Positions 9,267 through 19,975 of a stretch of DNA of 64,000 nt are shown here, piece after piece. Under the pieces are notes generated by a model. The model saw nothing but the letters and a program-made list of their open reading frames with translations, did not search any database and had not been told where the DNA came from. Origin of the DNA: an uncultured marine group I thaumarchaeote (lineage in GTDB: Archaea > Thermoproteota > Nitrososphaeria > Nitrososphaerales > Nitrosopumilaceae). The stretch is taken from contig CACDFH010000002.1 of NCBI GenBank assembly GCA_902552015.1, positions 23,187-87,186 of the forward strand. Direction: 5' to 3'. The position numbers and the translations under genes were made by a program. Every line of letters starts with the position of its first letter. Within the stretch, counting starts at the first letter, position 1.

Positions 9267-9881
9267 TTATAATTTTAATAGAAATTCTATTCCAAAATAG
9301 ACTAAAACTATACTCAATCCAACTATAATGATCTTGAAATTTCTTTTTGAAAGATAATTCTTGGCTTTGGATGAAAAGGCTGCAATTGTAAATAACCATG
9401 CATAATCCATCCAAATATGAAATAAAAATAGAACAACAATTCCAAAAATTCCAAAAATTTGTATTGATTCTGAAATTAATACTAAACCAATTGTTAACCA
9501 CCATACAATAAAAAATGGATTTAATGCACTAAGTAAAATTCCTGCTACAAATGGACCTTGACCTGATTTTGTTTCTAAGCTAAATTTTTGTTTTGTAACT
9601 GTTCTAATTTGTAAAAAAGCAAATCCAAATAGACCTATTGCACCTAATACTGTTATTGTTGTTCTAATTTCTGGAACACTTTCTATAGAAAAAAATCCTA
9701 TTCCTAACAACAATATTAATGGAAATTCCACAATAGTATGTCCTACAGCTATTTTTATTCCGGAAATTTTTCCTTCACGTAATCCATACATTACATTTGC
9801 AGCAAATAGTGGCCCTGGTGACATTACACCAGATGCCGAAATTACTACAACTAATCCTAAAAAACCAATTATCTCTTGCAT
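9267..9881 (-). CDS. LysE family transporter
   Basis: SPGPLFAANVMYGLREGKISGIKIAVGHT motif, 6 TM pattern. Confidence 0.9.
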   Translation of the reverse strand: MQEIIGFLGLVVVISASGVMSPGPLFAANVMYGLREGKISGIKIAVGHTIVEFPLILLLGIGFFSIESVPEIRTTITVLGAIGLFGFAFLQIRTVTKQKFSLETKSGQGPFVAGILLSALNPFFIVWWLTIGLVLISESIQIFGIFGIVVLFLFHIWMDYAWLFTIAAFSSKAKNYLSKRNFKIIIVGLSIVLVYFGIEFLLKL

Positions 9882-9905
9882 GTTGAATTGAATCTGCTCT
9901 AGATA

Positions 9906-10616
9906 TTAACGATAGATGTGGTCGCCTAAATCTTTTGTATCTTGAGTTGCTTGCTGCAGTTGTTCTTCAATAATTTTTGATTCATTTTCTAATTTTGTCA
10001 TATTACAAGATATTCCTGGAATGATTTTAGAAAATGTTTCACACAAATTTGCAGTTGCTTTGAAATCTGGAATTTCTTTATTTGAGCTCACTAGTAAAAC
10101 TATGACATCTTGACCTCGTGATGCACCCTCATTCAATAATATTCCTGAGATTCCTGGAATTGTTGCGTGATCTACCATCGTAATTCCATTATCTACAAGT
10201 TTTCCTCTTGCATTTCCCGTTGACGCAACACCGAACACTTCTACATCGTCTGATCCTTTAACTGTGATACTACTTACAATTGTTGAACATTTTTTCTCTT
10301 TAGCCCAATCCAACATCATTATTGCTGCTTCTCTATGCATTGTAACATCAAGTGTAAGAAATGATGAAAATATTCCAACTTTAAGATCTTTATTTACAAA
10401 TATTCTAGTTGCATAATTTGGCATGCCATTTTTTATGACACTTATTGGTGGGAATTTATCTGAATCAATATTTGCTTGTAATTCAAAATTAGATGTATTA
10501 ATCAAAGATTCTGTAGCTATTGCACTTGTTATTCCAGATGATGGGAATCCGTTAACTAATGTACCTCCTTCCAAATCTATTGGTACGATCTCTTTGATTT
10601 CTATGTCTTTACTCAT
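9906..10616 (-). CDS. PAC2 family protein (proteasome assembly chaperone-like)
   Basis: LVNGFPSSGITSAIATESLI and GIPGISGILLNEG-type motifs. Confidence 0.85.
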   Translation of the reverse strand: MSKDIEIKEIVPIDLEGGTLVNGFPSSGITSAIATESLINTSNFELQANIDSDKFPPISVIKNGMPNYATRIFVNKDLKVGIFSSFLTLDVTMHREAAIMMLDWAKEKKCSTIVSSITVKGSDDVEVFGVASTGNARGKLVDNGITMVDHATIPGISGILLNEGASRGQDVIVLLVSSNKEIPDFKATANLCETFSKIIPGISCNMTKLENESKIIEEQLQQATQDTKDLGDHIYR

Positions 10617-10696
10617 ATAATACTACATATTTTGCATGTAAAATAATTTGTCTTTCTAGGAAAACTTTAAACTGTAAGTAATTCACAATTTGACGA

Positions 10697-11791
10697 ATGC
10701 CTGAAAAAATTAAAGTTGCATTAGTTGGTTTAGGAAACTGTTTTTCTGGACTAATTCAGGGAATTGAATATTATTCCAAAAACCCTTCTCAAAAGGTTAC
10801 TGGAATCATCCATGAAAATTTACGTGATTATACTATTCATGATATTGAATTTGTCGCTGGATTTGATGTTGGAGCAAATAAAGTTGGAAAACCAATCAAT
10901 GATGCCATCTATGAATCGCCAAATATGGTGAATTGGATTGATAAAAATGACATGCCTAAAGCAAACGGAAATGTCTATGAAAGTCCCGCATTAGATGGTG
11001 TTGGCATATGGGTTGAAAATAAGGTTAAACCAATTGAAAGCGGAAAATCTGAATCTGAATTACGTGAAGAAATAATCAAAGTTTTAGAAGAAACTGGAAC
11101 TGAAATCATAGTTTCATATCTTCCTGTAGGCTCAGAAAAAGCAACACAATTTTGGGCTCAAGTATGTTTGGATACAAACACTGCATTTGTTAACTGCATG
11201 CCTGCATTTATTGCATCTGATAAGGAATGGGCACAAAAATTCACTGATAAAAATATCCCAATCATTGGTGATGATATTAAAGGTCAAGTTGGAGCAACTA
11301 TTGTCCATAGAACTCTTGCACGATTATGTGATGAACGTGGAACAAAGATCGAAAAAACTTACCAGATCAACGTAGGTGGAAATACAGACTTTCTTAACAT
11401 GAAAGAGCAAGAACGTCTTGTTAGTAAAAAAATATCAAAAACTGAAAGTGTTCAAAGTCAATTGACCGATAGATTGGATGACGATGATATCTATGTGGGT
11501 CCTTCAGACTTCATTCCTTTCTTAGGAAATACAAAATTAATGTTCATGAGGATCGAAGGTAGACAATGGGCAAACATTCCGTACAACATGGAAGTTCGTT
11601 TAGAAGTTGATGATAAGGCAAATTCTGCTGGAATAGTTATTGATGCTATTCGTCTTGCAAAAATTGCTCTTGATCGAGGCATGGGCGGTCCAATTATTCC
11701 TGCCTCTGCATATCTAATGAAACACCCAATAGAACAAATGACTGATCCTGTAGCAAAAAGTAAAATCGAAGCCTTTGTGAAAGGCGAATAA
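10697..11791 (+). CDS. Myo-inositol-1-phosphate synthase
   Basis: VALVGLGNCFSGLIQGIEYY, GDDIKGQVGATIVHRTLARL, NVGGNTDFLNM. Confidence 0.92.
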   Translation: MPEKIKVALVGLGNCFSGLIQGIEYYSKNPSQKVTGIIHENLRDYTIHDIEFVAGFDVGANKVGKPINDAIYESPNMVNWIDKNDMPKANGNVYESPALDGVGIWVENKVKPIESGKSESELREEIIKVLEETGTEIIVSYLPVGSEKATQFWAQVCLDTNTAFVNCMPAFIASDKEWAQKFTDKNIPIIGDDIKGQVGATIVHRTLARLCDERGTKIEKTYQINVGGNTDFLNMKEQERLVSKKISKTESVQSQLTDRLDDDDIYVGPSDFIPFLGNTKLMFMRIEGRQWANIPYNMEVRLEVDDKANSAGIVIDAIRLAKIALDRGMGGPIIPASAYLMKHPIEQMTDPVAKSKIEAFVKGE

Positions 11792-11887
11792 CCTCTACAA
11801 TCTACTTAGTAGCATTACAAAGTTTGTTTCCAAAGTCAACATTACTTGTTCACATTAATTATGCGAGTCTAAACACCATAATCTTCA

Positions 11888-14800
11888 TTGGTTCATGTAA
11901 AAAAAGTTGAGATCTTTGGCTTCAAATCATTTGGATTCAAAAATACTATTGTAGATTTTGAACCTGGACTAGTTTCAATTTCTGGTCCAAACGGTTCTGG
12001 TAAAAGTAACATTCTAGACGCAATTACTTTTGCACTGGGTGAAAATAGACCTAAAGTAATGCGTGCTCCAAATTTACGTGGTCTCATGCATGATGTTGAA
12101 GGTGCAGCTAGACGTGGACCTAAAATGGCAAGAACCAGTGTACATTTTGATAATTTAGATAGAAAAATTCCAGTTGATTCTGACATTGTTACAATTACAA
12201 GAGAAATGAATGATAAAGGTGACAATATCTATTATTTGAACAAAAAGAAGGTAATACGTTCAAAAATTCTTGATCTGATGGAAATTGCAAATGCTGGCTT
12301 AAACCAAATTAATAACGTCCAACAGGGAACCGTTACAAGAATTTCTGAAATGACATCTGAAGAAAAAAGAATTGTCATAGAAGATTTGATTGGTCTTTCT
12401 GCATTTGATGAAAAGAAAAAGGAAGCAGAAAAACAATTAACTGATGCAGATCATAAACTCGAAATCGCAATGGCCAAAATGGGTGAGGTGAAGAAAAGAA
12501 TTGATGAGTTAGAGGAGGAACGAAATAAAAAACTTCGATATGATATACTTGAACGTGAACTAAACCGTTATCGTGCAATATCTGCTGCCAGTAGTTTAAA
12601 ATCAATACAATCTGAAAAGGTATCTAAAGATAAGACTCTCAATTCATTGAATTCTGAAATAAAACATCTAGAAGAAGAACGTGCATCTATACGAAAGGAC
12701 GCCTCTGAAATACGAGCTCAAAAAACCAAATTTATGGATGAAGTAAACGCATACAACAAATCAAAATCTGAAATTGAGACAAAATTAAGCTATGAAAGAC
12801 GCAAATTTGATGAAGCCGACAGCTTAATCAAAACTAGTACTAACCGTTTAACTGAAATTGATAAAAATTTGCCTAATCATAAAATAAATCTTGAAAACTT
12901 ACAAATACAAAAATCATTTTCTGAATCCCAGATTTCTCACTTTAAAAATAAAATAAATGATATTCGTGAAATTGAAAAATCATTTGATGAAAAAACAAAA
13001 AGTCTTAGAACACAAAAAACTGAAGCGATGAGACAGCAATCTCAAGTAATTACACAAAAACGTGATGTTGATCAAAAAATCCAAAAATTAACTGATAAAA
13101 TAACTGCAACAAAATTAGCTGTTGGTGAATTTGAATCTGCATCAACTAATGGAAAAGAAAAACTTGCATCCAATCAAGAAAAATTTAATTCCTTAGTAAG
13201 TAGTCTTGATACTTTAGAGACACAAAAAATAAAACTTGAGCGCATAATTGGAAATCACAAACATTCTATTTCTGAAATTAATTTACGGATAAAAAAATTC
13301 ACTGATGACAAAAAAAGATCTGAAAGTGATATACATGAATTATCTGAATTAATTGACGCATCATCCAAAGGTGCAAACAAGTATGAAACCAAAATTAAAT
13401 TTGCAAAAGGAATAATGCATGAAGACTATTCCATATCAAAACTCAAACATAGTACACAAGACTTTGGAATAGAAGGTTTGGTTTATGAGATACTTTCTTG
13501 GGATAAAAAATATGAGCGTGCAGCTCTTGCAGTTTGTTCAAATTGGATTAAGGCTGTAGTAGTCAAAGATTTTGAATCTCTTATCTCTCTTGCAGAATTT
13601 GTCACAGATAAAAAATTACCAAAACTCAAAATCATACCACTGGAATCTATACCTCAGGTAAAAATTGAATGCCCAAAACAAAATGGTGTTTTAGGTATTC
13701 TATCTGATTATGTTAAATGTGAGCAAAAATTCTCCTCACTCAAAAATTTTCTATTTGGAAATGTTGTATTGGTTGAATCACGAAATATTGCAATCAGTTT
13801 ATCGAAATCAGGTTTCAAAACAATTACTGTATCTGGTGAATATTTTGAGGCTAAAACAACATCTGTTGTAATTGATAATAACTCAAAAATCTCAAAATTA
13901 ACCAAAATCATCAACATGAGTGATTCTGTTGAAGGTCTTCAACAAATGATTTCTGCACTTAGACAAACAGTTACAAAAAAGAAAAATCGTGCCAAAAAAC
14001 TCGATTTACTAGTAAAAAATTATGAAAAAAGACTATCTCTGTCTGAAGTAGGAATGAATACTACCTCCAACAGTCTTTCTGAACTAAAATCTCGAATTTC
14101 TCAGATTTCAAATAATAAAAAGTCATTTGAAACAAGAATCAACCAGTTAAATAAAACACAGGAAAGAATTTCAAGAGAATTAATTAATCGTAAATCGCAT
14201 TTAGAATCTCTAGAATCCCAAATCAAACTTGTTAGAGATAATTATGCAGAGCCTCAAATGGATAGAATTGCAAATGAAATTAAACTTGTAAATGAACAAA
14301 TTGTTGAACAAGATAAAAAATTAGAACCAATTCAAAATGATTTGAAGAAAAAAGAAAGACATCTTGCAGAACTAATGGCACATGATACAAAAATCACTGG
14401 AGAAAGAAAAAATCTTCGCCACACCGTATCTTCTATGGATCAAGAAAAATATCATTTAGAAGTTGATATACGTCGTTCAACCAAAGAAAAAGAAACAACT
14501 GAAACAGAACTTGTAAGACTTCGTGACGATGAACAAAAACTCATCTCAACTTCTGGTACCTCTGTTGAAAAAATGACTGAATTTGATAATAGTCTTGAAA
14601 GTTTGAATTCAAAAGAACGTGATTCCACAAAAGAAATCACTTTGCGTGAACGTAATACTGATGCACTAAATAGAGATCTTACCGATTTACGTCAAAAAGA
14701 ATCCAAAATAACCTCACTTCTTGCTACCTTTGGTTTTGATAATACTATCGAAGTATTTGATGTTGAATCTACTATATCGTCTCTTGAATCTGAACAAAAT

Positions 14801-15424
14801 CGTATAAAGAATTCTCTAAATGCCGGTGCACCATCTCAATACGTTGAAGTTTCAAACGGATACAAATCTTCTTCATCTAAAAAGAATATGCTTGAAAAAG
14901 AACGAAATACTATTGTTGCATTTATTGAATCCGTAGAAAAGGACAAGAGACAAACATTCCTTGACGCTTTTGACACTGTTGACACTCAAGTAAAAGATGC
15001 ATTCTCAAAAATGACTGGCGGAACTGCTTGGTTAGAACTTGAGAATGAAGATGATATATTTAATTCTGGATTAAATTATCTAATTCAATTCCCTGGAAAA
15101 CCTAAAAGAGAATCCACATCTATTAGTGGTGGTGAAAAAACTCTTGCCGCAACAGTCTTTGTACTTGCACTCCAAAAACTTAACCCTTCACCATTTTACA
15201 TGTTTGATGAAGTTGATGCTCATCTTGATGCACCAAATGCTGAAAAATTATCTAATATCATTAAAGAAAGATCTGAAGGTAGTCAATTTATCATGGTCTC
15301 ACTCAAAGATTCTGTTGTAGAAAAAGCACGGTTAATCTATGGTGTATTCCCAAAACATGGAGTATCTCATGTAATAAAATACAAAGACAAGAGACTTTTG
15401 TCTTCCCTAGAAAGTCAACAATAA
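11888..15424 (+). CDS. smc: Chromosome segregation protein SMC
   Basis: GPNGSGKSNILDAI Walker A, long coiled coils, hinge, SGGEKTLAATVFVLAL signature, DEVDAHLD. Confidence 0.97.
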   Translation: MVHVKKVEIFGFKSFGFKNTIVDFEPGLVSISGPNGSGKSNILDAITFALGENRPKVMRAPNLRGLMHDVEGAARRGPKMARTSVHFDNLDRKIPVDSDIVTITREMNDKGDNIYYLNKKKVIRSKILDLMEIANAGLNQINNVQQGTVTRISEMTSEEKRIVIEDLIGLSAFDEKKKEAEKQLTDADHKLEIAMAKMGEVKKRIDELEEERNKKLRYDILERELNRYRAISAASSLKSIQSEKVSKDKTLNSLNSEIKHLEEERASIRKDASEIRAQKTKFMDEVNAYNKSKSEIETKLSYERRKFDEADSLIKTSTNRLTEIDKNLPNHKINLENLQIQKSFSESQISHFKNKINDIREIEKSFDEKTKSLRTQKTEAMRQQSQVITQKRDVDQKIQKLTDKITATKLAVGEFESASTNGKEKLASNQEKFNSLVSSLDTLETQKIKLERIIGNHKHSISEINLRIKKFTDDKKRSESDIHELSELIDASSKGANKYETKIKFAKGIMHEDYSISKLKHSTQDFGIEGLVYEILSWDKKYERAALAVCSNWIKAVVVKDFESLISLAEFVTDKKLPKLKIIPLESIPQVKIECPKQNGVLGILSDYVKCEQKFSSLKNFLFGNVVLVESRNIAISLSKSGFKTITVSGEYFEAKTTSVVIDNNSKISKLTKIINMSDSVEGLQQMISALRQTVTKKKNRAKKLDLLVKNYEKRLSLSEVGMNTTSNSLSELKSRISQISNNKKSFETRINQLNKTQERISRELINRKSHLESLESQIKLVRDNYAEPQMDRIANEIKLVNEQIVEQDKKLEPIQNDLKKKERHLAELMAHDTKITGERKNLRHTVSSMDQEKYHLEVDIRRSTKEKETTETELVRLRDDEQKLISTSGTSVEKMTEFDNSLESLNSKERDSTKEITLRERNTDALNRDLTDLRQKESKITSLLATFGFDNTIEVFDVESTISSLESEQNRIKNSLNAGAPSQYVEVSNGYKSSSSKKNMLEKERNTIVAFIESVEKDKRQTFLDAFDTVDTQVKDAFSKMTGGTAWLELENEDDIFNSGLNYLIQFPGKPKRESTSISGGEKTLAATVFVLALQKLNPSPFYMFDEVDAHLDAPNAEKLSNIIKERSEGSQFIMVSLKDSVVEKARLIYGVFPKHGVSHVIKYKDKRLLSSLESQQ

Positions 15425-16297
15425 TTACTCTTTTGATAATTTTCTAATGTATGAAATTATTCCTGTATAATCAATATCTCCAAATCCTGCATCTGTTGCA
15501 TCTGCGTAAATTTTTCTTGCAATCTTTGCCATTGGTAATTCTGCATCAAAGGATTCTGCTGCATCGTTGATTGTGTCTAAGTCTTTTTTGAGATTTGCAA
15601 GAGTAAAAGTTGGTTTTACACTATCGTTAATCATTTTGTGTGCTTTTCCTTCACTCATTCCTGTTTTGAAATAAGTAGAATTCAATACTTTAAGAAATAT
15701 TTCTGGGTCAAATCCTGCTTTTTTTGTTAATGTAATTCCCTCTGAAAGTGATAATGCTAACATCGCGATTTGTAAGTTCATTGCAAGTTTTATTGAATGT
15801 GCAGTTCCTGTATCTCCTAAGAAAATAGATTGGTCTGCTATAGATTCGAAAACGGATTTGAATTTTTCAAAAATCTCTTTTTTACCTGATGCCATGATGA
15901 CTAGCTTACCATTAATTGCAACATTTGGGCCTCCCATAACTGGAATTTCCATATAGTCTATGCCGTTTTCTGAAACTTGTTTTGAAATTTCTCTAGTTGA
16001 ATTTGGATTTATTGTACTCATATCTGCTATACATATTCCCTCGTGTTTTCCTGCTACTAATCCACAATCTCCAAAAACCACGTCTTTCACTGCATTTGCA
16101 TCTTTTACTACAACTATCACTAAATCTGATTTTTCAGCAACATTTTTTGGAGAATCTACGACTAAAGCTCCTTTATTTTCAAGCTTTTTGGTTTTTTCTT
16201 TACTTCTGTTAAAAACTGTCACTTCATAACCTACATCAAGTAAATGTAGTCCTACTGCTTCTCCTAACATTCCTGTTCCGATAATTCCTAATTTCAT
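15425..16297 (-). CDS. NAD(P)-dependent beta-hydroxyacid dehydrogenase
   Basis: MKLGIIGTGMLGEAVGLHLLDVGYEVTVFNRS; ORF track start 16327 extends upstream, likely start is ATG overlapping upstream stop. Confidence 0.88.
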   Translation of the reverse strand: MKLGIIGTGMLGEAVGLHLLDVGYEVTVFNRSKEKTKKLENKGALVVDSPKNVAEKSDLVIVVVKDANAVKDVVFGDCGLVAGKHEGICIADMSTINPNSTREISKQVSENGIDYMEIPVMGGPNVAINGKLVIMASGKKEIFEKFKSVFESIADQSIFLGDTGTAHSIKLAMNLQIAMLALSLSEGITLTKKAGFDPEIFLKVLNSTYFKTGMSEGKAHKMINDSVKPTFTLANLKKDLDTINDAAESFDAELPMAKIARKIYADATDAGFGDIDYTGIISYIRKLSKE

Positions 16298-16683
16298 TAT
16301 CTTCTCTCCTCTTCGACTAATTCCCAATCTCCTCTACCAATTCTTGGCGCAGTAAATTTCAAATGACCTATCACTCTATCTCCTTTTCTAACCATTGCAA
16401 AATCGGCTTTTTTTGTACTGTAGATTTTTTCTTTTGCCTTGTATCCTCCTTCTATTACTTTAACTCTAAATTTTTTACTTGCCTTAATGATTAAACTTCT
16501 TGCAGTTTTTACATCTCCCATCCATGAAAACATTTCAAATGTACCAAAATTTTCCGTTTTGATTACATAATCATACAACCTTGCTTCAAATTTCATCTTT
16601 TTTTTCTTAGCTTCTTCATTTAGCCATTGTACAAGCTCTTCACCTGAACCTTCTTCTGAACCAAATGTCTCTGACTCTTTCAT
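16297..16683 (-). CDS. Hypothetical protein
   Basis: 128-aa ORF, TAATG overlap with downstream dehydrogenase. Confidence 0.75.
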   Translation of the reverse strand: MKESETFGSEEGSGEELVQWLNEEAKKKKMKFEARLYDYVIKTENFGTFEMFSWMGDVKTARSLIIKASKKFRVKVIEGGYKAKEKIYSTKKADFAMVRKGDRVIGHLKFTAPRIGRGDWELVEEERR

Positions 16684-16713
16684 ATCTTCCTTCTAATTTC
16701 ACTATACATGAAG

Positions 16714-16926
16714 TTATCTTGGTGGACCCCATGTTTCTTCAATAACGGTTTTTCCATTTTCGGTATAAACAAAATACTTTTTTCCACATCTAAAACATTG
16801 CCACACAAATTTTCCTTCAACTTTATTTTGATATTGCATAGGTAAAAAACAGGTAGTACAATCAAGTGACTCTGGCATTTCTGTGGAATCGATAACTGGT
16901 AATTCTCTTTTCTTTTTTTCTTGCAT
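16714..16926 (-). CDS. Small zinc-ribbon protein
   Basis: CTTC...WQCFRCGKKYFV (CxxC x CxxC). Confidence 0.7.
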   Translation of the reverse strand: MQEKKKRELPVIDSTEMPESLDCTTCFLPMQYQNKVEGKFVWQCFRCGKKYFVYTENGKTVIEETWGPPR

Positions 16927-16996
16927 TTAATTTAACTAGATTTTCAGTTATAGATATCTGATTTGTATAAAATTCGAGTCATGTGGAAATAACTTA

Positions 16997-18451
16997 CTAG
17001 TAGCCTCTTGCAAATAGAGGTCTAATGCTGCTTTGATCTGAGCATTTAATGCATTTTGAATCTGTATCCTTTGCATCACTTGTTATTACTCTCACATCTG
17101 CGCTTGTTTCTTCTTTAATTTCTTCTTCACATTTTGGATTATTGCAAATTGGTGCTTTGATCAACCGACCTTTCTCAAGTTCAGCTTTAAAATCATCATA
17201 TGTATCAACTTCAGAAGTTCTGTCTTCTAGAATTTTCTTAGCATCTGAAAACATATCGTTGTGAATTTTATCTAATTCTGAAACTACTCTTTCTACAAGC
17301 CCTGTGATTTCTTGATCATCTTTTTGGCGATTATGTCTTCTAGCAAATGTAACCTGATTTTTTTCTAAATCTTTTGGTCCAATTTCAATTCGTAATGGAA
17401 TTCCTTTCATCTCCCATTCGTTAAATTTGAAACCTGGTGTAAGCTGCTCTCTATTATCTACTTGTACTCTAATTTCTGCATCTTTTAGTTTCTCTTCAAT
17501 TTCTTTTGATACTTTTCCAATTTTCCCTTTGTCTTCATCTGAATAATAAATTGGGATTATGATTACTTGAATTGGTGCAACTCTTGGAGGTAATACTAAT
17601 CCTCTATCATCTCCATGAACCATGATCATTCCGCCAATCAATCTCCATGAAACTCCCCATGATGTCTGCCATGCATAACTTTCAACATTTTCTTTATCTG
17701 CATATTTTAATTCAAATGGTTTTGAAAAATTCTGTCCAAGGAAATGTGATGTACCCATCTGTAGTGCTTTGCCATCTGGCATCAATGATTCCATTGTATA
17801 AGTATAAACTGCTCCAACAAATTTTTCCTTCTCTGATTTTTTTCCAGTAATGACTGGAATTGCTAATTCTTCTTCAACTGTTTTTTTATATAATTCTAAA
17901 ATGTCTGCAACTTCTTTTTCAGCTTCTTCACTATTTACATGGACTGTGTGACCTTCTTGCCAAAGAAATTCTGATGTTCGTAAAAATGGTTTTGTAGCTT
18001 TAATTTCTGCCCTTAATGCTGTATTCCAAAAATTAATTTTTAAAGGTAAATCTCTCCAACTTCTAATCCATTTTGCAAATAATGTGTATGCCAAAGTTTC
18101 TGATGTTGGTCTTAACGCTAATCTGTCTCCAAGTTCTCCTTCTCCTGATTTAGTTACCCAAAATACCTCTGGATTAAATCCTGCAAAATGATCTTTTTCT
18201 TTCGTTAAGAGTGATTCTGGAATTAAGGTTGGTAAAAATCCATTTCTATGACCTGTTGCTGCAAATTTTTTATCAAGTGATGATTTCAATGATTCCCAGA
18301 TTGAATATCCATCAGGTCTTAGAACAATTAATCCTTTAACCGGAGCATAATCGACCAGTTCTGATTTTATGACCGTCTGTGTATACCATTCGCTAAAATC
18401 TTCTGATTTTTTTACGGTTACTCCAATCTCTTTTCCCATTTGAAAAGACAA
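16997..18451 (-). CDS. proS: Prolyl-tRNA synthetase (archaeal/eukaryotic type)
   Basis: RPTSETLAYTLFAKWIRSWRDLPLKINFWNTALRAE..TKPFLRTSEFLWQEGHTVH; C-terminal zinc domain ending in GY. Confidence 0.97.
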   Translation of the reverse strand: MSFQMGKEIGVTVKKSEDFSEWYTQTVIKSELVDYAPVKGLIVLRPDGYSIWESLKSSLDKKFAATGHRNGFLPTLIPESLLTKEKDHFAGFNPEVFWVTKSGEGELGDRLALRPTSETLAYTLFAKWIRSWRDLPLKINFWNTALRAEIKATKPFLRTSEFLWQEGHTVHVNSEEAEKEVADILELYKKTVEEELAIPVITGKKSEKEKFVGAVYTYTMESLMPDGKALQMGTSHFLGQNFSKPFELKYADKENVESYAWQTSWGVSWRLIGGMIMVHGDDRGLVLPPRVAPIQVIIIPIYYSDEDKGKIGKVSKEIEEKLKDAEIRVQVDNREQLTPGFKFNEWEMKGIPLRIEIGPKDLEKNQVTFARRHNRQKDDQEITGLVERVVSELDKIHNDMFSDAKKILEDRTSEVDTYDDFKAELEKGRLIKAPICNNPKCEEEIKEETSADVRVITSDAKDTDSKCIKCSDQSSIRPLFARGY

Positions 18452-18520
18452 GAATTTTGTAATTATTTAGTCTTGTTTCCACATTACTAAAACCTAGAAT
18501 TATATTGAAAATATTGAATT

Positions 18521-18901
18521 ATGAAGGATATGGCAAAACAGGATCTTCTAACTATTGTTGAAAAAATTATCTCTCTAGATTCTCAGATGAGATTTGCATC
18601 TATTATTGATCTAAAAGGCAACATTGTTGAAGGAATTATGAAAACAGGTAAAAACTCACTTGAATCTCAACGTCAAGAAGAACATTTCTGTAAACAGGTA
18701 TCTCAAAGACGAAAAATGAGAAAAGAATTTGATCGTCCTCTTGGAAAAGTAAGATATGTTCACGTTGAACGTGAAAAAGTAACACAATTTGTTATCTACA
18801 CCAGCCGAAAAACAATCTTTTTCACAATGGAGCCTGAATTAACAATACAACGAAAAATGAAGCTTGTTTCTCAAATTAAGCGAATTACTGCTAATCTTTG
18901 A
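18521..18901 (+). CDS. Thaumarchaeal roadblock/profilin-like hypothetical protein
   Basis: 126-aa ORF with RFASIIDLKGNIVEGIM pattern; similar in style to 45914..46324. Confidence 0.75.
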   Translation: MKDMAKQDLLTIVEKIISLDSQMRFASIIDLKGNIVEGIMKTGKNSLESQRQEEHFCKQVSQRRKMRKEFDRPLGKVRYVHVEREKVTQFVIYTSRKTIFFTMEPELTIQRKMKLVSQIKRITANL

Positions 18902-19184
18902 GTGCGTCGCCTTTACACAAGACATTTCCCATAACTCTGCTTTGAAAGTTTGTGCAAACAAAACATTGAATGAAATGAATCTCATCTTTTAAGACTGGGC
19001 ATTCAACAAATTCTTGCTTCATTCTTTTTAGCATTTTTGGGCTAACTCCTTTCAACTTCAATTTTCCTTTCTCGTCCATCATTCCTCCTTCTTTGAGGAT
19101 TTCTTTTACATCGTTTGGAAGTTTTTGTCGTCCTTCTCTTGTTTGAACTTTAACTTCGTATTTGTGTTCTAATTCGTCAACCAT
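18891..19184 (-). CDS. Hypothetical protein with Cys motifs
   Basis: 97-aa ORF; CPVL...IQCFVCTNFQSRVMGNVLC. Confidence 0.65.
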   Translation of the reverse strand: MVDELEHKYEVKVQTREGRQKLPNDVKEILKEGGMMDEKGKLKLKGVSPKMLKRMKQEFVECPVLKDEIHFIQCFVCTNFQSRVMGNVLCKGDALKD

Positions 19185-19286
19185 GTTGCAATCTCCATGA
19201 GGGCTGATTTATTACTAGCTATTGCAGATCGGATTGTCTTGTTTCAACTTTTATATGATGAACTTTTTTTGTCAAAATAGAAAATA

Positions 19287-19937
19287 ATGCTAGCAATTTT
19301 TGACGTTGAAGGAGTGTTGTATGATGCAGAATATCTGCCAATTTTGGCTGAAAAAGTTAACAAAGAAGACGAGATTTGGGATATAACAAAAAAAGGCATT
19401 CAAGGTTCAATAAATTGGGAAGAAGGATTAACAAAAAGAGTTGAACTTCTAAAAGGCATTGATTTTGAAACTTGTAAACAAGTTGCTGATTCTTTACCTA
19501 TAATGACTGGTGCACGACAAGCATGTAAAACTCTAAAGGATGCGGGATGGAAAGTAATGGCAGTTTCTGGAGGATTTACCATAATGACTGATAGACTAAA
19601 AGAAGAACTAAATCTTGATCATGTTTACACAAATGAATTGATATTCAAAGATGGAAAACTTGATGGCGTGAAAATTAACGTTGATTCTGATAAGGCAAAA
19701 TCAGCTCGGATAAAAATCCAAGAATGGAATATTCCTAAAGAGGAAATTGTGGTGATTGTTGATGGTGCAAATGACATAAAATTATTTGATATTTCTAATC
19801 TTGGCATAGCGTATCGTGCACAGGATTTAGTAAAAGAACTTGCAACCACTACGCTTGAAGAAAAAGATCTTGCAAAAATCATCCCTATAATCAATGAGCA
19901 TTATTCTATGCAACTTCCTGTCCCGGTATCGTCATAA
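19287..19937 (+). CDS. HAD-family phosphatase, phosphoserine phosphatase-like
   Basis: AIFDVEG start, VMAVSGGFTIM, VIVDGANDIKLF. Confidence 0.88.
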   Translation: MLAIFDVEGVLYDAEYLPILAEKVNKEDEIWDITKKGIQGSINWEEGLTKRVELLKGIDFETCKQVADSLPIMTGARQACKTLKDAGWKVMAVSGGFTIMTDRLKEELNLDHVYTNELIFKDGKLDGVKINVDSDKAKSARIKIQEWNIPKEEIVVIVDGANDIKLFDISNLGIAYRAQDLVKELATTTLEEKDLAKIIPIINEHYSMQLPVPVSS

Positions 19938-19975
19938 TATTGAAAAAACTCAATTATAGCAAATTTTCTCATTAA